Below the pieces are notes generated by a model that did not search any database, was not told the origin of the DNA, and saw only the letters and a program-made list of their open reading frames with translations. 5,649 bases of DNA, taken from Neisseriaceae bacterium (GTDB lineage: Bacteria; Pseudomonadota; Gammaproteobacteria; Burkholderiales; Neisseriaceae). Shown here in pieces: positions 1-4,526 of the stretch. How positions within the stretch are numbered: the stretch's first letter is position 1; every line of letters starts with the position of its first letter. A program made the translations under genes and the position numbers. Location: assembly GCA_017446355.1 (NCBI GenBank), contig JAFSQZ010000072.1, forward strand, positions 1-5,649. Reading direction: 5' to 3'.

Positions 1-388
1 CGTCAGGTTTTAGCTTGTTCGGTGTGGTGTCAGGATTGTGGAATAAAACAGATACGGTTTGTCCGTCTGTGAGTTCGTAAATAATGGCAATATTGGTTAC
101 GCCGTTTTTGCGCATTGGTTTGGATACGTGAATGCCGTTTTCTACGACTTTTAACGCGCTTGATGTGCGGTTAAGTGATTTGCCCAGTAATATCGCGGTG
201 CGTTCTAGGCGTTTGTTTTCTACGGCTAACGCGTCAAAGATGGCGGTTTCGTCAATTTCCGCGCCGTCTTCCAGTTCATCGTGAATAATGGCGTCTAACG
301 TGCAAGGTTCGGTTAATTCGCCGTTTGTGTCTTCTTTGCGCCAGCCGTAAATAATTTGTGCTGCGGTTTGGTTTTCGTTTGTCCAGTC
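1..388. repeat. Long inverted repeat, left arm (partner 4999-5386)
   Basis: Position n in this arm pairs with position 5387-n in the right arm, without gaps, over the whole 388 bases visible. I count 10 mismatches (about 97% identity), all at third codon positions and all synonymous; nine are transitions. Bases 1-121 are identical to 5266-5386. The homology starts abruptly at the Asp codon 386-388 and runs off the left edge, so the true repeat may be longer. Confidence 0.95.
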
Positions 389-394
389 AAACAT
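1..394 (-). CDS. Short-form DarA-N-like polyvalent phage protein (5' end only)
   Basis: Open minus-strand frame from ATG 394-392 to the left edge; 131 residues are visible, beginning MFDWTNENQ. From residue 3 on it is identical in protein sequence to residues 140-268 of the gene at the right end. I assign it to the 'Defence against restriction A' N-terminal family (phage P1 DarA-like) because the right-hand copy continues into features I recall for that family; this is recognition from memory, not a search. DarA-type proteins are packaged and injected by phages and help protect incoming DNA from type I restriction. The start is supported by AAGGGA (complement of 402-407) with a 7-nt spacer, lying inside a hairpin arm. 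Unlike the right copy it has no InPase-like N-terminal domain. It could be a functional short paralogue or half of an inversion system; the C-terminal part lies outside the window. Confidence 0.75.
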   Translation of the reverse strand, partial: MFDWTNENQTAAQIIYGWRKEDTNGELTEPCTLDAIIHDELEDGAEIDETAIFDALAVENKRLERTAILLGKSLNRTSSALKVVENGIHVSKPMRKNGVTNIAIIYELTDGQTVSVLFHNPDTTPNKLKPD

Positions 395-399
395 TTTTA

Positions 400-448
400 A
401 ATCCCTTAAACGTCAAAAAAAAAATAATATTTTTGAGTTTAAGGGATT
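400..448 (-). promoter_or_regulatory. Leader hairpin containing the ribosome binding site of the left DarA-N-like gene
   Basis: AATCCCTTAAAC (400-411) and GTTTAAGGGATT (437-448) form a perfect 12-bp stem. With one bulged base it extends through an A-run/T-run pairing to about 19 bp. Read in the gene's direction, the 3' arm carries the AAGGGA Shine-Dalgarno, 7 nt before the ATG, so folding would hide it. The right-hand polyvalent gene has a related hairpin (CCTTAAACTCAA, then a T-run, then GTTTAAGG) in the same place. The structure could mask translation or act as a weak terminator or attenuator; the role is inferred. Confidence 0.65.
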
Positions 449-462
449 GTTTTGTTTTGAAT

Positions 463-484
463 GTTTGCCGTTCCTGTTTTCAGG
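463..484 (-). promoter_or_regulatory. Repeated leader motif CCTGAAAACAGGAAC (copy 1 of 3)
   Basis: On the minus strand this reads CCTGAAAACAGGAAC followed by GGCAAAC, upstream of the leader hairpin of the left DarA-N-like gene. CCTG/CAGG forms a 4-bp stem with an AAAA loop. The same motif precedes the hairpins at 1292 and 4539. It overlaps the palindromic uptake sequence at 477-495. Confidence 0.5.
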
Positions 485-495
485 CAGCCTGAAAA
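477..495. other. Palindromic DNA uptake sequence
   Basis: TTTTCAGGCAGCCTGAAAA is a perfect palindrome around one central base. It contains Kingella-type AGGCAGCCTGAA on the plus strand (482-493) and Simonsiella-type AGGCTGCCTGAA on the minus strand (479-490). Neisseriaceae bind such 12-mers through ComP during natural transformation. It lies just after the antitoxin gene and could also fold as a short hairpin at the end of that transcript, although no T-run follows in that direction. Confidence 0.8.
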
Positions 496-511
496 AGTTT
501 GTTACGATGGT

Positions 512-835
512 TCAGTAACTAATAGCGTCAATGCCTTTGTTTTTGACTATGTTTAACAGTTTTAGTGCTGTACCGCTTGGCTTGCGAATACCGCGCTCCC
601 ACGCTGAAATATGGTTTTTGCTTACATTTAAATGAATGGCAAAGGCTGCTTGTGTGAGTGAAGCATTTTCACGAATGGCGCGGATCTCATCACTGCTTAA
701 TGGTTTTATCGGTTTTAAACAAGCATTGTTGTAGTGTTGCATTTGTGCTTTATTGATTGCGCCTACTTTGTGCAATGCGCTTGCAATATTGTGTATGCTT
801 TCGCTGATTTCATTTTTATAAGTTTTGTTGTTCAT
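512..835 (-). CDS. XRE-family antitoxin (NadS/HigA-like)
   Basis: This 107-residue protein has a C-terminal Cro/C1-type helix-turn-helix at about residues 49-100. The region reads from IRAIRENASLTQAAFA through HLNVSKNHISAWERG to RKPSGTALKLLN, the pattern of the NadS/HigA-like antitoxins that pair with RelE-family toxins. The N-terminal half (to about residue 45) is helical and unassigned; it may wrap the toxin. The start ATG (833-835) lies inside the 3' end of the toxin gene, a 20-nt overlap that implies translational coupling. The antitoxin should neutralise the upstream toxin and, with it, repress the operon by binding the dyad at 1215-1229. The gene ends with TGA at 512-514 and is followed by an uptake sequence. 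Family assignment is confident; the exact subfamily name is not. Confidence 0.88.
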   Translation of the reverse strand: MNNKTYKNEISESIHNIASALHKVGAINKAQMQHYNNACLKPIKPLSSDEIRAIRENASLTQAAFAIHLNVSKNHISAWERGIRKPSGTALKLLNIVKNKGIDAISY

Positions 836-1199
836 TTGTTAGCTCCGTTAATTCTTGTTCGTCTAGTAAAAATTGTAATTTTTCTTCACTTAATGCAAAA
901 ACATCTTTGGCTAATGATTTAAAAAAAATCAATTCTTGTGTAGAGATATTGCTTTGTTCGTTTTTTGCAAAACCGTGTGCAAAAAAAGCTTTGTCTTTAT
1001 GTTTAAATAAAATAATACTGCGATAACCGCTACTTTTTCCTTGTCCTTTTCTTGCAATACGCTGTTTAATCACGCCACCGCCTAAATCTGCATCAATTAA
1101 ACCTTGTTCGGCGCGTTTAATTGCATCAATTAAATCACTATTGCTGATGTTTTGCTTATGAGTGAATTTGTGAAAATGTTTAAAAACAAATATTCTCAT
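816..1199 (-). CDS. RelE/HigB-family type II toxin
   Basis: This 127-residue protein matches the RelE family typified by Pfam PF06296. The signature IDADLGGGVIKQRIARKG (about residues 35-52) is followed by GKSSGYRSIILFKHKDKAFFAHGFAKNE, then a C-terminal helix that includes LSEEKLQFLL. Known relatives are small RNases, often cutting mRNA on the ribosome, neutralised by an XRE partner. The gene order is toxin first, then antitoxin, as in higBA. The start at ATG 1197-1199 fits the family N-terminus (MR-F-K); there is no strong Shine-Dalgarno upstream, which may keep toxin translation low. The length is typical and no key motif appears broken, so the toxin is probably active. In phage DNA such modules usually act as stability or anti-phage 'moron' genes. 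Confidence 0.9.
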   Translation of the reverse strand: MRIFVFKHFHKFTHKQNISNSDLIDAIKRAEQGLIDADLGGGVIKQRIARKGQGKSSGYRSIILFKHKDKAFFAHGFAKNEQSNISTQELIFFKSLAKDVFALSEEKLQFLLDEQELTELTNEQQNL

Positions 1200-1214
1200 C
1201 GTTAAATATTAAAG

Positions 1215-1229
1215 TCATTCTCTGAATGA
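1215..1229. promoter_or_regulatory. Dyad operator upstream of the RelE/XRE toxin-antitoxin operon
   Basis: TCATTC-TCT-GAATGA is a perfect 6+6 inverted repeat with a 3-bp spacer, 16 bp upstream of the toxin start. This is the expected position and size for autorepression by an XRE antitoxin dimer. AT-rich -10-like sequence (TTTAAT on the minus strand) lies between it and the ATG, but I see no convincing -35. Confidence 0.6.
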
Positions 1230-1270
1230 TATTTTACGCTGTTTATTTTTTTCAAGCTACTTAAATTTAA

Positions 1271-1295
1271 CCTACCTGAAACAGGAACATTAAAC
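1271..1295 (+). promoter_or_regulatory. Repeated leader motif (copy 2 of 3)
   Basis: CCTACCTGAAACAGGAAC followed by ATTAAAC. It matches the copy at 4498-4522 except for one base fewer in the loop of the CCTG/CAGG mini-hairpin and one extra T before AAAC. The stem is conserved while the loop length varies, as expected for an RNA element. Its final AAAC is the first part of the terminator-like stem that follows. Confidence 0.55.
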
Positions 1296-1331
1296 GCCTT
1301 TATGAGATTTGTTTTTCATAATGGCGTTTTT
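1292..1331 (+). terminator. Terminator-like leader hairpin upstream of the papain-fold gene
   Basis: AAACGCCTTTATGA (1292-1305) pairs with TCATAATGGCGTTT (1316-1329), with one T-T mismatch, and the 3' arm runs into a T tract. It is a good intrinsic-terminator shape 18 nt before the ATG at 1349. Because toxin-antitoxin transcription leaves in the other direction, the hairpin is placed to act on transcripts that enter the plus-strand operon, as an attenuator. Alternatively it terminates a very short transcript. Confidence 0.6.
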
Positions 1332-1348
1332 ATTTCAGGGTTAAAAAA

Positions 1349-1822
1349 ATGCCACACGTTTATTTAGCACTCTATAAAGGGCAAAAACAAGGCAAAGACT
1401 TGAAAAGCTTAATTTCGCGTTTTTTGGATTATTCAGTGCGCAAGATTACGAAAAGCCCTTATTCACACTGCGAGATTGCGATTAAAACAACGGCTAATCG
1501 CTATAAATGTTATTCATCAAGTGCGCGAGATAAGGGCGTTCGTTGCAAAGCAATGGAATTGCCTAGCGACAAATGGGATTTAATCAGCCTGCCTGAAAGC
1601 TTTTCTATTTATGCCTTAAAACTGTTTAAAGAAACACAAGGCGAAAAATACGATTATTTAGGCGTGATGCGGTTTATTTTGCCTTTTATAGAACCCAGTC
1701 AGACACGTTGGTTTTGTAGTGAATGGTGTGCGGAAGTTTTAGGGTTTGACGACCCCGAAGAATTTAGCCCACAAGATTTAGCAGATGAATTAAAGGATAT
1801 TATGCAAAATGATGAACAATGA
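1349..1822 (+). CDS. Permuted papain-fold (NlpC/P60-like, YiiX-type) phage hydrolase
   Basis: This 157-residue protein has the hallmarks of a circularly permuted papain-like amidase or peptidase. The catalytic-type His comes first, in SPYSHCEIAI (His40), and the Cys follows in WFCSEWCAEVLG (Cys123). A KYDYLGV motif (residues 100-106) lies between them, as in YiiX/LRAT-like NlpC/P60 relatives. Known relatives cut or transfer acyl/peptide groups, including cell-wall peptides; the substrate here is unknown. There is no signal peptide. AGGG at 1337-1340 gives an 8-nt spacing to the start. Its stop overlaps the endolysin start by 14 nt, so the two are co-translated, which suggests an accessory wall-degrading or injected enzyme. 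The fold assignment is by motif, not by search. Confidence 0.75.
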   Translation: MPHVYLALYKGQKQGKDLKSLISRFLDYSVRKITKSPYSHCEIAIKTTANRYKCYSSSARDKGVRCKAMELPSDKWDLISLPESFSIYALKLFKETQGEKYDYLGVMRFILPFIEPSQTRWFCSEWCAEVLGFDDPEEFSPQDLADELKDIMQNDEQ

Positions 1823-2444
1823 ACAAAAATTTTTCACACACATTAAATCCAAGTTATTTAACGGTAAATTAACACAATCACAAGTAGACGGTATTAACGC
1901 CGTATTAGATGCCATTTCACCGTTTAGCATTCCTGAACAAGCGTATATGTTGGCAACGGTTTACCACGAAACCGCTAAAACAATGAAACCGATTAGCGAA
2001 TACGGTAAAGGCAAAGGATACGCTTATGGACATTGGACGGTAAACAGCAAAAACAAACGCTATTGTGTAAAAAACAGCACCAAAACAAGCGTTTATACAT
2101 TTGACGAATATCCACATCTTTATTATGGGCGCGGTTACGTGCAATTAACTTGGTTTGATAATTATTTGCGTGCAGGGCGCGAGTTAGCAAAAGTCGGTTT
2201 AATTGACGATGAAAAACTCTTTTTAAAAAACCCTGAAATGGCAAATGATGAAAACCTAGCTGCGCAAATAATGTGTTTTGGTATGGCGCAAGGCTGGTTT
2301 ACAGGCAAAAAATTAGCGCATTATTTTTCAGGCAGCCTGAAAAACTACAAAGGCGCAAGAAAAATCATTAACGGCGTTGACAAAGCCGATTTAATCGCCA
2401 GTTACGCCAATATTTTTGAAACGGCGTTACGGTTAGCGGTTTAA
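1809..2444 (+). CDS. GH19 chitinase-like endolysin
   Basis: This 211-residue protein is the phage endolysin of the glycoside hydrolase 19 (lysozyme/chitinase-like) family, which cleaves the glycan strands of peptidoglycan at lysis. The catalytic Glu54 lies in ATVYHETAKTM and the second acid, Glu64, in PISEYG. The substrate-cleft motif YYGRGYVQLTWFDNY (about 105-119) and the C-terminal GARKIINGVDKA (about 182-193) are also present. No signal peptide or SAR segment is visible, so it should need a holin, and none is seen in the window. The chosen start ATG 1809 follows AAAGGA (1792-1797) with an 11-nt spacer; an in-frame ATG directly after it would shift the start by only one codon. It overlaps the upstream gene and is followed 5 nt later by a small gene. 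A palindromic uptake sequence lies inside the coding region and encodes FSGSLK. Confidence 0.93.
   Translation: MMNNEQKFFTHIKSKLFNGKLTQSQVDGINAVLDAISPFSIPEQAYMLATVYHETAKTMKPISEYGKGKGYAYGHWTVNSKNKRYCVKNSTKTSVYTFDEYPHLYYGRGYVQLTWFDNYLRAGRELAKVGLIDDEKLFLKNPEMANDENLAAQIMCFGMAQGWFTGKKLAHYFSGSLKNYKGARKIINGVDKADLIASYANIFETALRLAV
2324..2344. other. Palindromic DNA uptake sequence inside the endolysin gene
   Basis: TTTTTCAGGC-A-GCCTGAAAAA is a perfect 10+1+10 palindrome. It carries Kingella-type AGGCAGCCTGAA at 2330-2341 and the Simonsiella-type site on the opposite strand at 2327-2338. It is kept in a coding frame, so host uptake signals have been accepted within a phage gene. Confidence 0.8.
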
Positions 2445-2449
2445 TAAAA

Positions 2450-2638
2450 ATGAGCGATAAAACAATGATGTTAGTAGACCACCCAATGCTTGAAACCTAT
2501 TACCGTAAACAAGCGCAAAAATTACAGGCACTTTGGGAAAACGCCAAAGACGAAAAACAAGCGCAACAAATCTATTTAAACCTAATGCCATTGCAAACTT
2601 GGATAGCAAGGAAAGACGATGAACGAAACGGATATTAA
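2450..2638 (+). CDS. Small phage protein of unknown function
   Basis: This 62-residue, charged, mostly helical protein (from MSDKTMMLVDHPMLETYY to WIARKDDERNGY) has no membrane segment or known motif that I recognise. It is believable as a gene because it starts 5 nt after the endolysin stop, keeps the AT-rich codon style of its neighbours, and overlaps the rusA start by 20 nt. No clear Shine-Dalgarno precedes it, so translation probably couples to the endolysin gene. Its position immediately before rusA suggests a replication or recombination accessory role rather than lysis, but that is only context. Confidence 0.6.
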   Translation: MSDKTMMLVDHPMLETYYRKQAQKLQALWENAKDEKQAQQIYLNLMPLQTWIARKDDERNGY

Positions 2639-3131
2639 ACATCTTTGTTTTGTTGTAGACGGCGCACCGCAAGGCAAAGCGCGACCACGTTTTACGCGAC
2701 AAGGCAAAACGTATACACCGCTAAAAACAAAAAACTATGAACAACACATTGCGCATAGGGCATTGCAAGCGATGTATGGTACAGAAAGTCTGCCTGAATG
2801 GGAAAGGGAAACGGAAAAACCGATTTTTATCGCGATTGAAGCCGTTTTCCCTATCCCCAAAAGCTACACCAAAACCAAACGCCAAGCGTGTTTAAACGGT
2901 GAACAACTGCCCACCGTAAAGCCTGATGTGGACAACATTGTAAAAGTGGTTGGCGATGCGCTAAATGACATTGCCTACAAAGACGACAAGCAAGTAGTAG
3001 GTTGTTTCGTCATCAAGCGATACAACCAAGAAAACGAAGATCCGTGTATCAACGTTTCAATTGGTGAAATCAAGGCTACTTGGTTACAAAAAATATTTTT
3101 TACTTTCAAACACAAGTTTTTAGGCTGGTGA
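2619..3131 (+). CDS. rusA: RusA-family Holliday junction resolvase
   Basis: This 170-residue protein has the RusA fold signature. Near the N-terminus is GAPQGKARPRFT (residues 15-26), and the catalytic block is KPDVDNIVKVVGDALND (101-117), with Asp103, Asp105 and Lys109 matching the metal-binding acids and lysine of E. coli RusA. The last acid is in YKDDKQVV (Asp122/123). RusA dimers cut four-way DNA junctions; phages use it to resolve recombination or branched replication DNA before packaging. AAGGAA at 2608-2613 gives a 5-nt spacing to the ATG. It is longer than the usual 120-150 residues, with an extra region around residues 50-70 and a basic, aromatic C-terminal tail. The 3' end overlaps the convergent hicB by 12 nt. 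Confidence 0.93.
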   Translation: MNETDIKHLCFVVDGAPQGKARPRFTRQGKTYTPLKTKNYEQHIAHRALQAMYGTESLPEWERETEKPIFIAIEAVFPIPKSYTKTKRQACLNGEQLPTVKPDVDNIVKVVGDALNDIAYKDDKQVVGCFVIKRYNQENEDPCINVSIGEIKATWLQKIFFTFKHKFLGW

Positions 3132-3539
3132 AACACCAATATTTAAATGCTTGCCCAGCGACAAAAGAGCTGCTGAAATCGTATCAATTTTAGTAGTGTG
3201 TTGTAAATTCATAATACGTTGCACTTCTTGGGGGCGCGTATTTAAACGGCGAGCCAGTTCGGCATTAGTGATGCCTTGATTAACCATTTCATTAAGTAGC
3301 AACACTTTTGCCCACGCGCTAGCAGGGAGAGAAATAAGCGTTTCATTATTTTGTGGATTTGATGGTAATGGCACGGCGCGATTTGTTTCAAAATAAAAAT
3401 CCATAGCCGTTAAAAGTGCATCTTCTGCCATTATTATCGCGTCTTCAAAGGTATCCGCACAAGTTAAAGCTTCTGGAATATCGCGAAAGCTTACCGCGTA
3501 ACCGATATTATCTTTTTCAATTAAAGCAGGGTAATTCAT
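3120..3539 (-). CDS. hicB: HicB-family antitoxin
   Basis: This 139-residue protein has the two-part HicB design. The N-terminal partial RNase H-like domain covers about residues 1-50 (YPALIEKDNIGYAVSFRDIPEALT, then a helix with EDAIIMAEDALLTAM). The C-terminal DNA-binding helix-turn-helix lies at about 88-112 (GITNAELARRLNTRPQEVQRIM). It should block HicA and autorepress the operon by binding the dyad over the promoter. AAGG plus an A-rich 7-nt spacer precedes the start. It lies 44 nt downstream of hicA. The stop codon falls inside the 3' end of rusA on the other strand, with no terminator between the convergent genes, so antisense read-through into rusA is possible. Confidence 0.92.
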   Translation of the reverse strand: MNYPALIEKDNIGYAVSFRDIPEALTCADTFEDAIIMAEDALLTAMDFYFETNRAVPLPSNPQNNETLISLPASAWAKVLLLNEMVNQGITNAELARRLNTRPQEVQRIMNLQHTTKIDTISAALLSLGKHLNIGVSPA

Positions 3540-3583
3540 TATTTTTCCTTAAAATTGAGAGAGAATATAAAAAAGACAACACA

Positions 3584-3760
3584 TTAGTTTAATTTAAGTT
3601 TTTTCTTAACAGCAGCTTCGGTTTTTGAACCTATTTCTTGGCTTGGGTGGCGAGTTAAAGTAGTGTACGCACCGTTATGATAAAGCTTTAAGTGATTAGT
3701 ACCGTGTTTGATAATAACACCTTGTTGTCTTAACCATCGTACAAAATCGGATTGTTTCAT
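3584..3760 (-). CDS. hicA: HicA-family mRNA interferase toxin
   Basis: This 58-residue protein begins MKQSDFVRWLRQQGVIIKHG and continues with TNHLKLYHNG and TLTRHPSQEIG. That is the compact double-stranded-RNA-binding-like fold of HicA toxins, with the catalytic histidine in the GTNH motif (His23). HicA cleaves mRNA independently of ribosomes and is held inactive by HicB. The length is at the short end of the family (about 58-85) and all landmarks are present, so it looks intact. It is the first gene of the hicAB operon. A purine-rich AAGAAAGAGA stretch upstream serves as a weak ribosome binding site, and the promoter lies about 30 nt further upstream. Confidence 0.92.
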   Translation of the reverse strand: MKQSDFVRWLRQQGVIIKHGTNHLKLYHNGAYTTLTRHPSQEIGSKTEAAVKKKLKLN

Positions 3761-3789
3761 ATATTCTCTTTCTTGTTGAAATATAGAAT

Positions 3790-3817
3790 ATTATAAACAT
3801 TATTGTTTAGTTGTCAA
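3790..3817 (-). promoter_or_regulatory. Consensus sigma-70 promoter of hicAB
   Basis: On the minus strand TTGACA (complement of 3812-3817) is followed after 16 bp by TATAAT (complement of 3790-3795). Both hexamers are perfect consensus, with a spacer one base shorter than the optimum. This is the strongest promoter I can see in the window and would make hicAB independent of phage late transcription. Confidence 0.8.
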
Positions 3818-3822
3818 ACAAT
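3802..3822. promoter_or_regulatory. Dyad operator over the hicAB -35 region
   Basis: ATTGTTT (3802-3808) and AAACAAT (3816-3822) form a perfect 7+7 inverted repeat with a 7-bp spacer covering the -35 hexamer. A protein bound here would block RNA polymerase, which suits HicB (or HicAB) autorepression. Confidence 0.65.
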
Positions 3823-3832
3823 TTATTAACAT

Positions 3833-3846
3833 TTTTGTATACAAAA
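3833..3846. promoter_or_regulatory. 14-bp perfect palindrome just before the spanin genes
   Basis: TTTTGTATACAAAA is fully self-complementary, with centre GTATAC. It sits between the hicAB promoter and the Rz start and overlaps the first base of the Rz Shine-Dalgarno. It could be a second operator for HicB or a site for a phage repressor controlling the spanins. Confidence 0.4.
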
Positions 3847-3856
3847 GGAAAAAACA

Positions 3857-4186
3857 ATGCCCCTTATATTTTTCAATAAATACAAACACTTAATTTTATT
3901 TTTAACAGCCTTACTTTTAAGTATTGCCATTTATCACACAGGTTACAAAAACGGCGCGAATGCTGAAAAAGCAAAAGCCGAACAAGAAAATGCCAAAGCA
4001 CAGCAAAAAGCGCAAAAACAAGCCTTTAATGCAAGCGAAAAATACCAAAACACCAAAACACAGCTAGAACAAGAAAGGAAACAACACAATGCACAAATTG
4101 AAAAAATCATTTATCGCGATGTTTATCACAACAACTGCCTTGACGCTGACGGCTTGCAACAGCTTAACAACGCCATCACCCAATAA
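3857..4186 (+). CDS. Rz: Rz-like inner-membrane spanin (i-spanin)
   Basis: This 109-residue protein has a short cytoplasmic N-terminus, one transmembrane helix at about residues 11-27 (LILFLTALLLSIAIYHT), and a periplasmic, Ala/Lys/Gln-rich coiled coil at about 34-83. It ends NNCLDADGLQQLNNAITQ, the ending seen in Rz proteins (Cys, then DADGL, then LN-A). I-spanins pair with an outer-membrane lipoprotein and fuse the two membranes in the last step of lysis of Gram-negative hosts. AGGA at 3846-3849 gives a 7-nt spacing. The overlapping Rz1 frame supports the call. It is separated from the endolysin by rusA and the reverse-oriented hicAB, so the lysis cassette is split. Confidence 0.9.
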   Translation: MPLIFFNKYKHLILFLTALLLSIAIYHTGYKNGANAEKAKAEQENAKAQQKAQKQAFNASEKYQNTKTQLEQERKQHNAQIEKIIYRDVYHNNCLDADGLQQLNNAITQ

Positions 4187-4340
4187 CACCATACCGCCTG
4201 ACTTATTACAAGCTTGTAGCGACCTACAAACGCTAAACAACACAGACGGCGCAAGTGTCTTAAAATGGGCGATAGACACGGTTTACACCTACAAAGACTG
4301 CCAAGCAAAACATCAAGGCTTAATTGACGCAGTAAAATAA
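4089..4340 (+). CDS. Rz1: Rz1-like outer-membrane spanin lipoprotein (o-spanin)
   Basis: This 83-residue lipoprotein starts inside Rz in the +1 frame and runs 154 nt past its stop. A lysine-rich N-terminus and hydrophobic segment lead to the lipobox L20-T21-A22-C23, so Cys23 is the predicted lipidation site. A Thr/Pro-rich stretch (SLTTPSPNNTIPP) follows, as in Rz1 proteins. AAAGGAA at 4074-4080 gives an 8-nt spacing. The mature part is about 60 residues, longer than lambda Rz1, and carries two further Cys (LLQACSDL and KDCQAK) that could form a disulfide. It should pair with the Rz coiled coil across the periplasm. It is followed directly by a strong terminator. Confidence 0.9.
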   Translation: MHKLKKSFIAMFITTTALTLTACNSLTTPSPNNTIPPDLLQACSDLQTLNNTDGASVLKWAIDTVYTYKDCQAKHQGLIDAVK

Positions 4341-4345
4341 AAAAC

Positions 4346-4385
4346 AAAAAACTTTGTTGTTTATTGGTAAGCGACAAAGTTTTTT
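4346..4385. terminator. Intrinsic terminator after the spanin genes
   Basis: AAAAAACTTTGT (4346-4357) pairs perfectly with ACAAAGTTTTTT (4374-4385) around a 16-nt loop. The stem ends in T-runs in both directions, so it can stop transcription from either side. It begins 6 nt after the Rz1 stop. Confidence 0.8.
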
Positions 4386-4419
4386 GCTAATCACTTTCTT
4401 TGATTTTTGATTAACAAAC

Positions 4420-4436
4420 TTTCAGGCAGCCTGAAA
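4420..4436. other. Palindromic DNA uptake sequence
   Basis: TTTCAGGC-A-GCCTGAAA contains Kingella-type AGGCAGCCTGAA at 4424-4435 and the Simonsiella-type 12-mer on the other strand at 4421-4432. It lies 34 nt after the spanin terminator, in an otherwise featureless AT-rich stretch. Confidence 0.8.
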
Positions 4437-4465
4437 ATATTTTGTACTCAACGAAAGGGACTATT

Positions 4466-4495
4466 ATGTATTATTTAGAGGGCTGGGACGTTTAA
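4466..4495 (+). CDS. Possible 9-residue leader peptide (MYYLEGWDV)
   Basis: ATG 4466 follows a strong AAAGGGA (4454-4460) with a 5-nt spacer, and the frame closes at TAA after nine residues. The stop is 2 nt before the repeated CCTGAAAACAGG leader motif, itself upstream of a terminator-like hairpin. That arrangement is what a translated leader in an attenuator would look like. It may equally be the stranded 5' end of a gene whose body was deleted. No similarity is claimed. Confidence 0.35.
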   Translation: MYYLEGWDV

Positions 4496-4497
4496 AA

Positions 4498-4522
4498 CCT
4501 ACCTGAAAACAGGAACATAAAC
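4498..4522 (+). promoter_or_regulatory. Repeated leader motif (copy 3 of 3)
   Basis: CCTACCTGAAAACAGGAAC followed by ATAAAC, nearly the same as 1271-1295 and sharing CCTGAAAACAGGAAC with the minus-strand copy at 463-484. CCTG/CAGG closes an AAAA tetraloop. It lies 17 nt before the stem of the hairpin leading into the polyvalent-protein gene. Confidence 0.55.
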
Positions 4523-4526
4523 ACAA

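Noticed and set aside
734..922. Plus-strand hydrophobic 62-codon frame
   Set aside because: Antisense to the toxin-antitoxin genes; hydrophobicity results from reading helical charged codons backwards. I considered a holin and found no support.
1230..1270. Sigma-70 promoter for the plus-strand operon
   Set aside because: AT-rich with partial hexamers (TTTACG and TACTTA-like), but the spacing and match are too poor to call.
1917..2244. Two minus-strand open frames of 75 and 83 codons opposite the endolysin gene
   Set aside because: They lie entirely within the strongly supported GH19 coding region, are Cys/Arg/Phe-rich and have no domain; they are shadows.
2433..2702. Minus-strand 89-codon frame across the small gene and rusA start
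   Set aside because: Antisense shadow with no ribosome site or motif; the plus-strand overlapping genes explain the region.
4064..4377. Two minus-strand open frames over the spanin genes
   Set aside because: Shadows of the Rz/Rz1 overlap; the lipobox, coiled coil and Shine-Dalgarno all support the plus-strand genes.
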